A DNA stretch of 64,000 bases from Hymenobacter sp. BT188 (GCF_014333585.1 NZ_JACSCW010000005.1:372001-436000), one strand, 5' to 3'; shown: positions 1 through 8,968, counted from the first letter of the stretch. The notes: generated from the letters alone by a model not told the origin. Numbers and translations: made by a program.

Positions 1-1910
1 ACCTGAAAGTGCCGCACCTCGCCGCTAGCCAAGGTAAAGGGCATTTCGGCTGCGTGTTCCCGCCGATTAGCCAATACTCGTCGGTTAAGCACGTTAAGCT
101 GTTGAATTTCAGTTTCTTCGGGTGATTCCTCGTTCTTCCGCACTCGGGCATGATTGCTCCGACTAGCTAGATCATCAAATGCGGTGTTGGAAAACATAAT
201 GTTTCCTTCCTCATCATTGACATAGAGCAGGTTAGGAACGGTATCGACTATCTGACGAATAAACTCCTGCTGCTCGCGCACAACCAATTCGCTGCGGCGG
301 TGCAGCTCTTCGGCTTGATGACGCTCCGTAATGTCGAGGCCGTAAGCCAGCATTAAATGCAGCTCGCCATTGGGATTGAATACCGGCTGGAATCGGCGCA
401 GGACGTAGCGCGGCTCGTGGTTGCCAACGGTCAACTCTTCCCACGTTACCTGGCCCCGCTCGCGCACAGCTTGTTCAAACATGCGCTGCCGATTCTCGGC
501 CACGTCGGTGGGCCGCTGGCGGTATGCACAATAGTCTAGATCAGTCCTGCCAATTATCCACTCTCGAATGTCCTGATCTTTAATGCTTACCGGATTGGCA
601 AACACGTAGCGACCGTGAGCATCGAGTACGGCTATATCGGCGGGCAGCTGATTGAGAACCGCTTCGTAAAACTGCTGTTGCGCCGCCAGCTTCTCTTCTG
701 CCTGATGGCGGGCTGAGATGTCCAGTCCTGAGCTGACTACCATGCGTAGCGAGCCATCAGGATTAAATACAGGCTGGAAGCTGCGCAATACTTGGATTTG
801 CCCCCCAGGCTCCAGAAAATTTTCTTCCCAGCTTATGCCCTGGCGCTCTTGGATGGCTTGGGCGAAGTAAGCGTCGCGTAATTCAGCTAAGGCCAGAGGA
901 CGCTGCCGATACAAACAAGCCTCTTGATTCGTCATGCCCAGCATCTCGCTGCGAGTTATAGGGTCGGGAGCCGCTGTCGGGTTGGCAAATAAGTAGCGGT
1001 GCTCAGCATCTAGAGCGGCTACGCCAACGGGCAGCTGATTAAGAATAGTTTCGTAGAACTCGCGCTGTTGGGCTAGCTTCTGCTCTGCCTCCCGGCGAGC
1101 CGTAATGTTGGTTAGGTATAAGCTCGCATAGTTCTCGCCAGGCACAGGAGTCACAATGAGCAGATAATGCTCATTTTCTACACTTATATCGCGCTGGTGA
1201 TGAGCAGTTGTACGGAGCGCTATCGTTACCAAGGCTACCAGCTGAGTGCGCAGCTCATTGGGGCCGTCCTGCTTATAGATTTGCGCAAGCTGGTATGCCG
1301 CTGGGTTGGCATACAAGAGCTCCCCGCCGGGCGTAAGGCGCAATATCGGATTCGGGCTTTGCTGAGCCAGCAGAGAAATAGTACTTGCGCGGGCATTGCG
1401 GCGATAACGAATAGTGATGTCGCGGTAGCAAACCAACCGGCCGGCCAGCACGTCATCGAGCACTATGTAGTCGCGCTCCAGCACCCGGCCGTCAGCCAGC
1501 ATTACCTCCTCACTCATCACCGTACGACCAGCCGCTCTTACTGCTTTGGCCCGCGCTAGATAGGCCGCCGGATCGGAGTAGTTATGCTGACTGCGCGCTG
1601 CTATTTCCAAGCCCATAGCTCCATACAGGCTTTCCGGCTCGTCGGGAATACCAAAGAGCTGGCAATAAGGCCGGTTGACTAAAAGCACGCGGCCATCGTT
1701 GTCCACGAGCATTATGCCCATTTTTAGGTTTTGGGCTAATGCCGTCAGCCGCGACTGATGGCGCTGCGCATTGGCCTGGGCAACCTCAAGCTCATACCGT
1801 AGGGCGGCGAGTTCCTGTTCTGCTTCCGCCCGCCGGGTTCGCTCGTGGTGTAATTGGGTGAGCAAAGCTTCTGCAGAGTCGGGAGTGGCCGATAAAGTGG
1901 AAAGGGGCAT
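1..1910 (-). CDS. multi-PAS sensor protein, N-terminal part (cut by window edge)
   Basis: An open frame of about 636 codons runs leftward from the ATG at 1908-1910 and leaves the window without a stop. After an N-terminal coiled-coil-like stretch (LLTQLHHERTRRAEAEQEL) there are about five PAS-like units. The third and fourth are close copies of each other: both start with FYE..LNQLP, carry YxFANP, then CxYRQRP, RxFQPVFNP(D/N)G and a GLDI(S/T)xRHQAEE linker. A fifth unit begins DTVPNLLYVNDEEG. PAS repeats like these sense small molecules, redox or light and normally feed a histidine kinase or cyclase domain. That output domain would lie to the left of position 1 and cannot be seen. Upstream of the ATG the frame stays open for about 20 codons without another ATG. 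Confidence 0.85.
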   Translation of the reverse strand, partial: MPLSTLSATPDSAEALLTQLHHERTRRAEAEQELAALRYELEVAQANAQRHQSRLTALAQNLKMGIMLVDNDGRVLLVNRPYCQLFGIPDEPESLYGAMGLEIAARSQHNYSDPAAYLARAKAVRAAGRTVMSEEVMLADGRVLERDYIVLDDVLAGRLVCYRDITIRYRRNARASTISLLAQQSPNPILRLTPGGELLYANPAAYQLAQIYKQDGPNELRTQLVALVTIALRTTAHHQRDISVENEHYLLIVTPVPGENYASLYLTNITARREAEQKLAQQREFYETILNQLPVGVAALDAEHRYLFANPTAAPDPITRSEMLGMTNQEACLYRQRPLALAELRDAYFAQAIQERQGISWEENFLEPGGQIQVLRSFQPVFNPDGSLRMVVSSGLDISARHQAEEKLAAQQQFYEAVLNQLPADIAVLDAHGRYVFANPVSIKDQDIREWIIGRTDLDYCAYRQRPTDVAENRQRMFEQAVRERGQVTWEELTVGNHEPRYVLRRFQPVFNPNGELHLMLAYGLDITERHQAEELHRRSELVVREQQEFIRQIVDTVPNLLYVNDEEGNIMFSNTAFDDLASRSNHARVRKNEESPEETEIQQLNVLNRRVLANRREHAAEMPFTLASGEVRHFQ

Positions 1911-1998
1911 GCGCGGTAATGACGACAGATGGGCGGTCGGTAAAGATACACCTACCGAGGCAGCGGTCAAGGGCAAATTTTAGTACTAAAGCAAGGAT

Positions 1999-2625
1999 TT
2001 AGAAAGAAGCAACTCCCAGCACCAACCCTATCACCACGCTGATTCCCAGGCCCAGTCCAGCCCAGGCTTGGGCCGGCGTGTGCGCATCAAGAGCCAAGCG
2101 GGCGCTAAGTACGGCCAGAGCCAGAAGGGCAGCGGCCAGTAGCCACCAAAAGCCAGCCCAGCCCGCCGCATTTGTAAGATGCAGAAGTAAAAACAGCCCA
2201 AAAGAGCCCCCCACGCCCACGCCATGAGCACTGATTTTCCAGCGCAGCGAGATGATAAGCGTTAGCAGAACGGCCAGAGTCATGCCCAGCATCATGCGGC
2301 CGAGCAGAGGAGCAAAAGGCGGTTGGTGCAGGAGGAAAGCAGCGCCGGCAAAGCTGATAGCGGCCAACAACAAAGGTAGCGGCCGTTGGGCCCGCTCGCG
2401 CAGAAGCAACGAATCGAGGCGGCCAAACCAGTACAAAGCGCCTGTACCCAAGGCGGGCAGTAAAAATGTAAAGCCAAACACGACGGCCAGTACTATCCAG
2501 CGGTCTGCTACGGCTGGCTGCGCTATCACGCCCGGCAGCTGATAGCAGACCACGTAGAACAGATAGGATGGCACCAGCAACGGATGGAACGCCAGCGAAA
2601 GAGCCGTTGCCAATGATTTATTCAA
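1999..2625 (-). CDS. PAP2-like integral membrane phosphatase (divergent)
   Basis: This is a 208-residue, strongly hydrophobic protein with about six predicted membrane segments. Degenerate versions of the three PAP2 phosphatase motifs are visible in order: an RAQRP stretch near residue 80, SAHG near 133 in place of PSGH, and ARLxLDAH near 178 in place of SRxxxxxH. PAP2 enzymes dephosphorylate lipid phosphates such as undecaprenyl or phosphatidylglycerol phosphate at the membrane. The altered second motif makes activity uncertain. The longest frame begins with TTG at 2625 (MNKSLATALS) and no ATG is available nearby, so the start is tentative. The next upstream gene on the strand ends 62 bases away. 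Confidence 0.7.
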   Translation of the reverse strand: MNKSLATALSLAFHPLLVPSYLFYVVCYQLPGVIAQPAVADRWIVLAVVFGFTFLLPALGTGALYWFGRLDSLLLRERAQRPLPLLLAAISFAGAAFLLHQPPFAPLLGRMMLGMTLAVLLTLIISLRWKISAHGVGVGGSFGLFLLLHLTNAAGWAGFWWLLAAALLALAVLSARLALDAHTPAQAWAGLGLGISVVIGLVLGVASF

Positions 2626-2687
2626 CAGAGTAGAAAGTAGGATTGCAAGCCCTAAGCTACAGTGACTTTGGCTTCGAATTCTAGAAA

Positions 2688-3176
2688 CTAAAAGTTGCCT
2701 ACCTGCGCCAGCACATAGCGCTCGGCCAAATCACCGGTTATTTCCTGCCCATCCAGATCAAGCTGTTGTAGAGCGCGGGGACGCATACGGTAATCAGTGG
2801 GGCCGGCGGGGCTGCGCCGCGTGAGCCGCACCAGATTAGCCGATACCTGCGCCCACCGACCGGAGCTTACCTGATCGTTGTTGCCTTCCTTGGGCTGATC
2901 TAAATAGGTCCGGCGTTCCATGTAAGTGCTGTCAGGATAGAGGTAAAGCACAGTTTCGATACCAGCGCAGTCGGCGCAGGGCAGCAATCCCTGATAAATG
3001 CCCCCCAGACCTTCGGTAGCCACCGCAATGGAAGGAGAGCCCATGCTGGGCGACGCGGCGCGTCCTACCATACCATCGGCCGGGAGCGAGGTATCGGTGG
3101 AATTTACAGTAGACCCAGTTGGTCGCTCGCAGGCAGTGGCTAATAGGAGCAGGCAAGGAAGCAGAAGAAGTCGCAT
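2688..3176 (-). CDS. NlpE-like lipoprotein with CxxC motif
   Basis: This 162-residue protein begins with a lipoprotein signal (LLLLATAC lipobox, Cys 16). After a low-complexity linker rich in Ser and Thr it carries the NlpE N-terminal signature: GIYQGLLPCADCAGI at about residues 60-74, followed by an LYLYPDSTY strand. In Escherichia coli, NlpE is an outer-membrane lipoprotein that signals surface contact and copper or redox stress to Cpx. Here only the N-terminal NlpE-like domain is present and no Cpx system is nearby. The family is common in Bacteroidota, where its role is not defined. It lies between rpoN and the PAP2-like gene, all on the minus strand. The ATG at 3176 fits the signal peptide. 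Confidence 0.75.
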   Translation of the reverse strand: MRLLLLPCLLLLATACERPTGSTVNSTDTSLPADGMVGRAASPSMGSPSIAVATEGLGGIYQGLLPCADCAGIETVLYLYPDSTYMERRTYLDQPKEGNNDQVSSGRWAQVSANLVRLTRRSPAGPTDYRMRPRALQQLDLDGQEITGDLAERYVLAQVGNF

Positions 3177-3223
3177 AAGCTGAGTAGGTTAAGCGTAAAA
3201 AAAGCCCCCCAGCCCCCCCAACT

Positions 3224-4786
3224 CTACAACTCCTTTCGAAGTCGAGCTACCGGAATATTGAGCTGCTCGCGGTACTTGGCCACCGTACGCCGGGCAATGT
3301 TGTAGCCACGAGCGTTGAGCATTTTCTCCAGCTTATCATCAGAAAGCGGCTTGCCTTTGCTTTCCCCCTCAATGATTTCCTTCAGAATATGCTTCACCTC
3401 CCGCGAGCTAGCGTCCTCACCCGAATCAGTGGCAATACCTTCGGAGAAAAAGTACTTCAACGGATAAATGCCGAACTCGGTTTGTACCGACTTGCTATTT
3501 GCTACCCGGCTCACGGTCGAAATGTCCATGCTGATTTCCTGGGCTATATCCTTCAGGATCATGGGGCGAAGCTTGCTTTCGTCGCCTTCCAGGAAGAACT
3601 CGCGCTGGTAGCGCACAATGGCATCCATCGTGCGCAGCAGGGTTTGCTGGCGCTGCCGAATAGCATCAATAAACCAACGGGCTGCGTCGAGCTTCTGCTT
3701 CACGAACGTTACAGCCTCCTTCATCTTCCGATCTTTTTTCGAGGCCTTATCATAGGCCTGAAACATCTCGGTATACGCCGGCGCAACCCGCAAATCGGGG
3801 GCATTACGCGAGTTCAGCGTTAAGTTGAATTGACCGTTGTCGTTGGTAAGAATGAAGTCGGGGATGATGTACTGTACTTTGCCCAAGCCAGTAGGGCCGC
3901 TGCCGCCGGGCTTCGGGTTGAGCTTCAGAATTAGAGCAATAGCATCCTTTAGCTCGTCGTCTTCCAGATCGAGCCGCTGCTGAATGCGCGGATAGTGCTT
4001 CTTAGTAAATTCGTCGTAGCACTCGGAAAGAATGCGTTCGGCAGCCTCCACGGTGTCATCTACGGGACGGCGCTCTAGTTGCAGGAGCAGGCACTCACGC
4101 AGGTCGCGCGCCCCGATACCGGCCGGGTCAAAGGCCTGAATGACGTGCAGCACGCGCTCAATCTCGGCCGGGGTAGCTTCGATATTTTGGGCAAAGGCCA
4201 AGTCGTTGGCAATAGCCGATAGATCACGCCGGATGTAGCCGTCGCCGTCGATAGAGCCCAGTAATTGGCGGCCAATCGCTAGTTGCTTGTCATCTAGGTT
4301 AGCAAAGCCCAATTGATCAAAAAGCGAGTCGATGAGCGTAGAACCGGTATCGGCCAGCGGCATTTCACGGTCGTCCTCAGCGTCGCCGGGGCCGTCGCCC
4401 TGCATTTTGTAACCGGCAATCTCATCGTCGTTGAGGTAGTCGCTCAGGTCCAGATCCTGGTTGTCCGGCGCATCGGCGATATCATCCTTGGGAAGCTCTA
4501 CCTCAGGCTGCTCCTCAGAGCGGTCGTCGAAGTCTTCGTCAAGGGTGTTGTCGTCGTTATCGAACTCCGAGTCGGGATCATCGAAATCGTCATCGCTGTC
4601 GTCATCGTCGTCGCGCTCCAGTTCTTCCTCATTCTCGTCGCCTTCTTCCAGCGCTGGGTTTACTTCCAGCTCTTCTTTAATGCGCGTCTCTAATTCCGCC
4701 GTCGGAATTTGCAGCAGCTTAATGAATTGGATCTGTTGGGGAGACAGCTTCTGCGAGAGAAGCTGCTTCATATCAAGTCGTTGCAT
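3224..4786 (-). CDS. rpoN: RNA polymerase sigma-54 factor
   Basis: A 520-residue sigma-54 factor that directs RNA polymerase to -24/-12 promoters with AAA+ activators. Region I is visible at the start (SQKLSPQQIQFIKLLQIPTAELE). The core-binding and DNA-binding parts follow, and the RpoN box reads ARRTVAKYREQLNIP close to the C-terminus. Between region I and the core-binding domain, about residues 40-145 are extremely acidic, with runs of Asp and Glu. ATG 4786 (MQRLDMKQ) was chosen over a TTG at 4801; ATG 4771 (MKQLLSQK) is also possible. A -7 box on the minus strand at 4836-4843 supports a start just downstream. asnS is divergent. Downstream the message runs into a G6 tract and T7 without a clear stem. 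Confidence 0.95.
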   Translation of the reverse strand: MQRLDMKQLLSQKLSPQQIQFIKLLQIPTAELETRIKEELEVNPALEEGDENEEELERDDDDDSDDDFDDPDSEFDNDDNTLDEDFDDRSEEQPEVELPKDDIADAPDNQDLDLSDYLNDDEIAGYKMQGDGPGDAEDDREMPLADTGSTLIDSLFDQLGFANLDDKQLAIGRQLLGSIDGDGYIRRDLSAIANDLAFAQNIEATPAEIERVLHVIQAFDPAGIGARDLRECLLLQLERRPVDDTVEAAERILSECYDEFTKKHYPRIQQRLDLEDDELKDAIALILKLNPKPGGSGPTGLGKVQYIIPDFILTNDNGQFNLTLNSRNAPDLRVAPAYTEMFQAYDKASKKDRKMKEAVTFVKQKLDAARWFIDAIRQRQQTLLRTMDAIVRYQREFFLEGDESKLRPMILKDIAQEISMDISTVSRVANSKSVQTEFGIYPLKYFFSEGIATDSGEDASSREVKHILKEIIEGESKGKPLSDDKLEKMLNARGYNIARRTVAKYREQLNIPVARLRKEL

Positions 4787-4835
4787 ACACAGAAATCGCA
4801 ATAAGCCCCAGCGACGGTGAAATGGGGCACTACTT

Positions 4836-4843
4836 CAAATGTA
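4836..4843 (-). promoter_or_regulatory. candidate -7 box of rpoN
   Basis: Read on the minus strand this is TACATTTG, an exact match to the Bacteroidota -7 consensus TAnnTTTG. It lies about 50 bases before the rpoN ATG. No good -33 TTTG was seen at the expected distance, so this rests on the -7 box and position alone. Confidence 0.45.
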
Positions 4844-4933
4844 GCGTATTCTCTACTTGAGTTGAAGTAAAAAAGTTGAGGCCATCAGAAAGCATTAAAG
4901 AACAGTGCAAATTTCTGCGCTAGCGAAAACCTC

Positions 4934-4941
4934 TACCTTTG
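4934..4941 (+). promoter_or_regulatory. candidate -7 box of asnS
   Basis: TACCTTTG matches the Bacteroidota -7 consensus and is 36 bases before the asnS ATG. A TTTC that could serve as a weak -33 element lies about 18 bases upstream, at 4912-4915. The box is followed directly by CCCCC, like several other promoter candidates in this window. Confidence 0.55.
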
Positions 4942-4977
4942 CCCCCATAGATTATAAACCACAGAAATTCGAGTCCG

Positions 4978-6372
4978 ATGTCCGTCAGAAGGTCGAGTGT
5001 ACAGCAGCTGCTGCAAAGCCAGGAGCTGGAGCGCGAGGTAGTAGTAAAAGGTTGGGTGCGCACCCGCCGCGGAAATAAGTATGTGCAGTTTATCGCCCTG
5101 AACGACGGCTCTACCATCCATAATATTCAGGTGGTAGCCGATGCGGAGAAGTTTCCGGAGGAAACGTTGAAGGACGTGGCCACCGGCGCTTGCTTGTCGG
5201 TGCGCGGCCAACTGGTAGCTTCTCAGGGTAAAGGTCAGGCGGTAGAGATTCAAGCTATTGAGATAGAAGTGCTTGGTACTGCTGATCCAGAAGAATATCC
5301 ATTGCAAAAGAAAGGACACTCTTTGGAGTTTCTGCGCGAAATTGCCCACCTGCGGCCCCGCACCAATACCTTCGGCGCCGTGCTACGCGTGCGCCACGCC
5401 TTAGCGTTTGCTGTACATCAGTATTTCAATGACCACGGCTTTTACTACGTGCACACGCCCGTCATCACCGGTTCGGACGCCGAGGGCGCCGGTCAGATGT
5501 TTCGAGTTACAACTTTGCCCCCCGAGCACCCGCCCCGCACCGCCGATGGCTCCGTGGATTACAAGGAGGACTTCTTCGGCAAGCAAACCAACCTGACCGT
5601 ATCGGGCCAGCTGGAGGCGGAAGTAGCCGCTATGGCGCTGGGTAAGGTATACACCTTCGGGCCTACTTTCCGCGCCGAAAACTCCAACACGGCCCGCCAC
5701 TTAGCGGAGTTCTGGATGATCGAGCCCGAGGTGGCTTTCAACGACTTGCAGGACAACATGGACCTGGCCGAGGATTTCCTCAAAAGCCTCGTGCGTCAAG
5801 CGCTGGAGAAGTGCGCCGACGATCTACAGTTTCTCAACGACCAGTACGACAAGGAGTTGCTTAACCGCCTGCGCTTTGTAATCGACAATGACTTTCAGCG
5901 CCTGACTTACACTGAGGCCGTGGAGATTCTGAAAGTCGCTAAGCAGAAGTTCGAGTTTCCCGTGGATTGGGGCACCGACCTGCAAAGCGAGCATGAGCGT
6001 TATTTGGTTGAGAAGCACTTCAAAAAGCCCGTTATCCTAACTGATTACCCCAAGGATATCAAGGCGTTCTACATGAAGCTCAACGACGACGACCATACCG
6101 TTCGCGCCATGGACGTTCTGTTTCCTGGCATTGGCGAAATCATCGGCGGCTCTCAGCGTGAGGAAAGCCTGGAAAAGCTGCGCACCCGCATGGAGCAGAT
6201 GCACGTGGAGGAACACGAGCTATGGTGGTACTTAGAGCTACGGAAGTTCGGAACTGCCCCCCACGCTGGGTTTGGTTTGGGCTTCGAGCGGCTGGTACTT
6301 TTCGTGACCGGTATGGCCAATATTCGGGACGTGATTCCTTTCCCCCGCTTCCCAAAAAACGCAGAGTTTTAA
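4978..6372 (+). CDS. asnS: asparaginyl-tRNA synthetase
   Basis: A 464-residue class IIb aminoacyl-tRNA synthetase that charges tRNA(Asn) with asparagine in the cytoplasm. The N-terminal OB-fold anticodon-binding domain occupies about residues 15-105 ([18 protein letters not shown]). The catalytic domain follows, with motif 2 around [15 protein letters not shown] and motif 3 near the C-terminus ([15 protein letters not shown]). The protein ends in [10 protein letters not shown], typical of AsnRS. Length and motif order fit full-length AsnRS. It is transcribed alone, divergent from rpoN, and ends in a large hairpin shared with the convergent kinase gene. The CCCCCC motif occurs within its coding sequence near 5518 and 6254. 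Confidence 0.97.
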   Translation: MSVRRSSVQQLLQSQELEREVVVKGWVRTRRGNKYVQFIALNDGSTIHNIQVVADAEKFPEETLKDVATGACLSVRGQLVASQGKGQAVEIQAIEIEVLGTADPEEYPLQKKGHSLEFLREIAHLRPRTNTFGAVLRVRHALAFAVHQYFNDHGFYYVHTPVITGSDAEGAGQMFRVTTLPPEHPPRTADGSVDYKEDFFGKQTNLTVSGQLEAEVAAMALGKVYTFGPTFRAENSNTARHLAEFWMIEPEVAFNDLQDNMDLAEDFLKSLVRQALEKCADDLQFLNDQYDKELLNRLRFVIDNDFQRLTYTEAVEILKVAKQKFEFPVDWGTDLQSEHERYLVEKHFKKPVILTDYPKDIKAFYMKLNDDDHTVRAMDVLFPGIGEIIGGSQREESLEKLRTRMEQMHVEEHELWWYLELRKFGTAPHAGFGLGFERLVLFVTGMANIRDVIPFPRFPKNAEF

Positions 6373-6404
6373 AATTGATAAGTAGCGCTTCTACTTTTTA
6401 ACGT

Positions 6405-6481
6405 ACTTCTTCCTCATACAAAAAATGCCCCCCCTCCCCCCGTACATGCGGGGGGGGGCATTTTTTGTATGAGGAAGAAGT
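6405..6481. terminator. bidirectional terminator with very long stem
   Basis: Two arms of about 29 bases (6405-6433 and 6453-6481) are perfect reverse complements. They include ACTTCTTCCTCATACA, an A6/T6 tract and a C/G-rich top. The hairpin lies between the convergent asnS and kinase genes, so it can stop transcription from both sides. Confidence 0.85.
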
Positions 6482-6506
6482 AAAATTTGCGCGAAGCAAC
6501 GCCACT

Positions 6507-7724
6507 CTATTGGGAAGGCAGCTCAATAAAAAAGCAGGTGCCCTCTTGTTCACGGCTTTCCAGCCAGATTTCGCCACCATGTAGCTGCACAATTTGCTTG
6601 GCGATGAACAGCCCAAGGCCAGTAGTAATCTCGCCGTGCAGGCCCGCGCGCCGAGTAGGGTTGAACTTGTCGAATAAATGAGCGTGTAGCTTACTTGGGA
6701 TACCAATACCTGTGTCCTGCACCGTCAGAAGGGCCCGGGTATCGTGCATCTGCAGGCCGATCGTAACCGTTCCTCCAGTAGGGGTAAACTTCAGGGAGTT
6801 GCCGAGCAGGTTGCTCAATACCCGGCTGAACTTTTCAGGATTGATATTGGCATGAATGATCTCAGTGGGTAAGTCGAGGGCTAGGCTTATGCCTTTATCC
6901 TGAGCTTGTAGACGATACTTCTCAAGCTGTGCCGTTAGGTATGCATTTAGATCAGTTGAATCTTTCTGTAGCCCATGCACATCGAGGTCACCTACGTAAA
7001 GCACGTCGTCGAGCAAGGAGCTAGCTTGGGCGCAGGCCTGTTGAATGAGCATCAGGTAATGGCTCATTTCTGGTGCAGACGGCTCGCCCCCGCCCCGGCT
7101 GTGTACTTCACGCTGAAGAAGGTCTGTCAGCAATTCGATGTGGGCAATAGGGGCCTTTATATCGTGCGTGGCCAGTTGTAGAATCGTTTCCTGCGCGTCG
7201 TAAAGACGTTTTAGCCTGGTCTCCAAACTTTTGCGCTCAGAAATATCCTCTAAGATGGTATACCCGAGCTCGCCACCATCGTCGGGGAACAGGACAGAAG
7301 TTACCTGGCACCAAAAGGTAGAGCCATCGGCGCGCTCCAGGCAGGTTTCTAAGACGAAGTACGGTAGCTTATGTTCCCACAGCTTCGTCTGCAATTGCTT
7401 CCAGTCATCGCGATAGTGCGCGTGCGAAAAGTCAAGAATGCGCCGGCCAATAAGCTCGTCGGGCCGGCTATAGCCCATCATGGATAAGATGGCTGGGTTA
7501 ACCTGGCGGATGGTCAGGTCGGAAGTAATGATTTTCTGGCCTAGGGGCGAGTTCTCGAACACTGTGCGGAAGCGAGCCTGGCTTTGCTGGTAACGATGAG
7601 TCTTGGCTGCCTGCGCGGTGGCTGCTGCTTGGTCCTCGCGGAGCTGGCGAATTTCTTCGCGCAAGACACGAATTTCTGCCTCGGGAGACTCTGGAATCGT
7701 AGGCAATTGAGTAGCGTCAGGCAT
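6507..7724 (-). CDS. PAS-domain sensor histidine kinase
   Basis: A 405-residue soluble histidine kinase. It has an N-terminal coiled coil (residues 13-45), one PAS domain (about 50-170, beginning RFRTVFENSPLGQKI, ending in an EDISERK PAC segment), an H-box at about 188 (LATHDIKAPIAHIELL, His as phospho-acceptor) and a HATPase domain. The HATPase shows the N box (NLLGNSLKFTPTGG), the G1 box (DTGIGIP) and the G2 box (TTGLGLFIAKQIV). There are no membrane segments, so it probably senses a cytoplasmic signal or acts with another receptor. No response regulator is adjacent. The ATG at 7724 is clear. It is convergent with asnS and shares its terminator. The H-box is of the HDIKxP type found in many Bacteroidota kinases. 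Confidence 0.92.
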   Translation of the reverse strand: MPDATQLPTIPESPEAEIRVLREEIRQLREDQAAATAQAAKTHRYQQSQARFRTVFENSPLGQKIITSDLTIRQVNPAILSMMGYSRPDELIGRRILDFSHAHYRDDWKQLQTKLWEHKLPYFVLETCLERADGSTFWCQVTSVLFPDDGGELGYTILEDISERKSLETRLKRLYDAQETILQLATHDIKAPIAHIELLTDLLQREVHSRGGGEPSAPEMSHYLMLIQQACAQASSLLDDVLYVGDLDVHGLQKDSTDLNAYLTAQLEKYRLQAQDKGISLALDLPTEIIHANINPEKFSRVLSNLLGNSLKFTPTGGTVTIGLQMHDTRALLTVQDTGIGIPSKLHAHLFDKFNPTRRAGLHGEITTGLGLFIAKQIVQLHGGEIWLESREQEGTCFFIELPSQ

Positions 7725-7902
7725 AGGCAGAGTGTGGCAGATCAGAAAGGTAAGATTTATCAGCCAGGTACGCCAAGATCAGAAGGGCAGTACAGGACTG
7801 CTCGTGGCAACGAGGCTTTAACTCTTTCCGTTCGATCTGTTGCCGTAATACTATGCCTGAGACTTTGGGCTTAGTGAACGAATACAGGGTAAAGAAGCAC
7901 GC

Positions 7903-8148
7903 TTAGCAGTAATTGCGCAGTTCTTTATCGTCTACTGCTACCAGCGCATCCAGCCGCAGCTCGAAGCCCTCCTGCAAGCGCAGGTATTCTACTTTATCCT
8001 TGATAAACAAGTCACTGATAATACCTTGGTAGGTACTGGGGGGCGTATCGGGCTCCAGACGGTAGGTGAGGGTGCAGGGCTGGCGGGTGGTGGCGCGGGC
8101 CTCTAGCTCGTCGTAGAAAGAGCAGCTGATGGGTTGGTAGGTTTTCAT
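7903..8148 (-). CDS. Rof-like (Rho-binding antiterminator family) protein
   Basis: An 81-residue protein starting MKTYQPISCSFYDELEARA. The YQPIxCxxYDxLE opening is typical of the Rof/YaeO family, as are the later strand VEYLRLQ and the ELRLDxL pattern. In E. coli, Rof binds Rho and inhibits termination. The fold is Sm-like and is also seen in proteins of unknown role, so a Rho function here is inference from similarity. A TTG further upstream would extend the frame by seven residues, but the ATG at 8148 gives the family-typical start. A hairpin at 8163-8198 separates it from the secreted-protein gene upstream, so it probably has its own promoter. Confidence 0.7.
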   Translation of the reverse strand: MKTYQPISCSFYDELEARATTRQPCTLTYRLEPDTPPSTYQGIISDLFIKDKVEYLRLQEGFELRLDALVAVDDKELRNYC

Positions 8149-8162
8149 GCGTGCTAAAACGC

Positions 8163-8198
8163 AAAACACCCCGATTGGGTGACCAATCGGGGTGTTTT
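8163..8198. terminator. bidirectional terminator hairpin
   Basis: AAAACACCCCGATTGG is reverse-complemented exactly at 8183-8198 around a four-base loop. On the minus strand it ends in a T-run, and it lies just after the secreted-protein gene that ends at 8220. Confidence 0.85.
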
Positions 8199-8219
8199 AG
8201 TAGGAGGTAGAAAGAGGAG

Positions 8220-8702
8220 TTAATGCTTGCCTTTTCCCTTGCCATTTCCGTGGCCCTTTCCCTTGTCGGGGTGTCCCCCTGGTTGCTGGACAACTATCAC
8301 GTTGCCCGCAGGGTAGGTAGCGCGCATTTTTTTAGCCTGGCCGGGGGGCATTCCGTGCGGATGACCAGCCTTCGGGTACTTCCCTTTGTGCTCCCGGATA
8401 AGTACCCATGGCTGCGCACCCACATAGTTGATAACAACCGGGTGAAAGCTGCTGGGATTATAGTTGGACACAGTCCTTACGCGCTTCCATTTGCCTTCGC
8501 GCTGCACCACATAATGCTGGTCGCGCAGGTCGTAGTAGCCACCTACTTCAGGAATGTAGTAGTACTGCGTGCCGGCTGGGGCCGCGGGTCCCCAAGAGGG
8601 GGGATTTATATTGATATTTACTTGGGCTTGGGCTGGTTCGGTAGTACCTAGCATAGCCAGCGCAAAAGCGGCAGCAAGCGTGAGTTTGGGTAGGAAGGAC
8701 AT
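8220..8702 (-). CDS. secreted basic protein of unknown function
   Basis: A 160-residue protein with a clear Sec signal peptide (hydrophobic core LTLAAAFALAMLG, cleavage after AQA). The mature part begins with NININPPSWGP, then has Tyr-rich segments (QYYYIPEVGGYYDLRDQHYVV) and ends in a Lys/Gly/His-rich tail (GKGHGNGKGKGKH). The sequence looks like small exported proteins found in Hymenobacter and relatives, for which no function is known. The basic glycine-rich tail could bind nucleic acid or polysaccharide; that is speculation. The ATG at 8702 fits the signal peptide. A terminator follows. Confidence 0.75.
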   Translation of the reverse strand: MSFLPKLTLAAAFALAMLGTTEPAQAQVNININPPSWGPAAPAGTQYYYIPEVGGYYDLRDQHYVVQREGKWKRVRTVSNYNPSSFHPVVINYVGAQPWVLIREHKGKYPKAGHPHGMPPGQAKKMRATYPAGNVIVVQQPGGHPDKGKGHGNGKGKGKH

Positions 8703-8937
8703 GAAGGGAGAATGTAGCGTGAAGGAATTATCCTACTGTGGGCAAGAACAGCGCCAAACGCTAGGGTGTGCGCAAGACCAGAAGCGTGTCGGCCGCCGAA
8801 CTATTATCCAGCTGTTGCGCTGCGCACTGTATGGTTATACAGCAAGTAGAATTTTAGTTCCCTTAAACCCCCGGTATATTCTGCTAAACCCTCTGGCAAA
8901 TAAGCTATTCCGGATAGTGAAAGGGGTGAGTTTTGCC

Positions 8938-8945
8938 TACCTTTG
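8938..8945 (+). promoter_or_regulatory. candidate -7 box of uvrA, decides start
   Basis: TACCTTTG matches the Bacteroidota -7 consensus. Transcription would begin near 8950. That is downstream of an earlier ATG-like start at 8933 but upstream of the ATG at 8969, so the shorter UvrA start is favoured. No convincing -33 element was seen. Confidence 0.55.
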
Positions 8946-8968
8946 CGGACTTATTCGATTCGCGCTGC

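Noticed and set aside
3190-3224. Terminator of rpoN
   Set aside because: A G6 tract and a T7 are present on the minus strand, but no stem pairs with them. Treated as a half G6C motif, not a terminator.
4313-4820. Plus-strand frames rich in Val or Ser opposite rpoN
   Set aside because: They are the reverse reading of the Asp/Glu-rich insert of RpoN; low complexity and no independent support.
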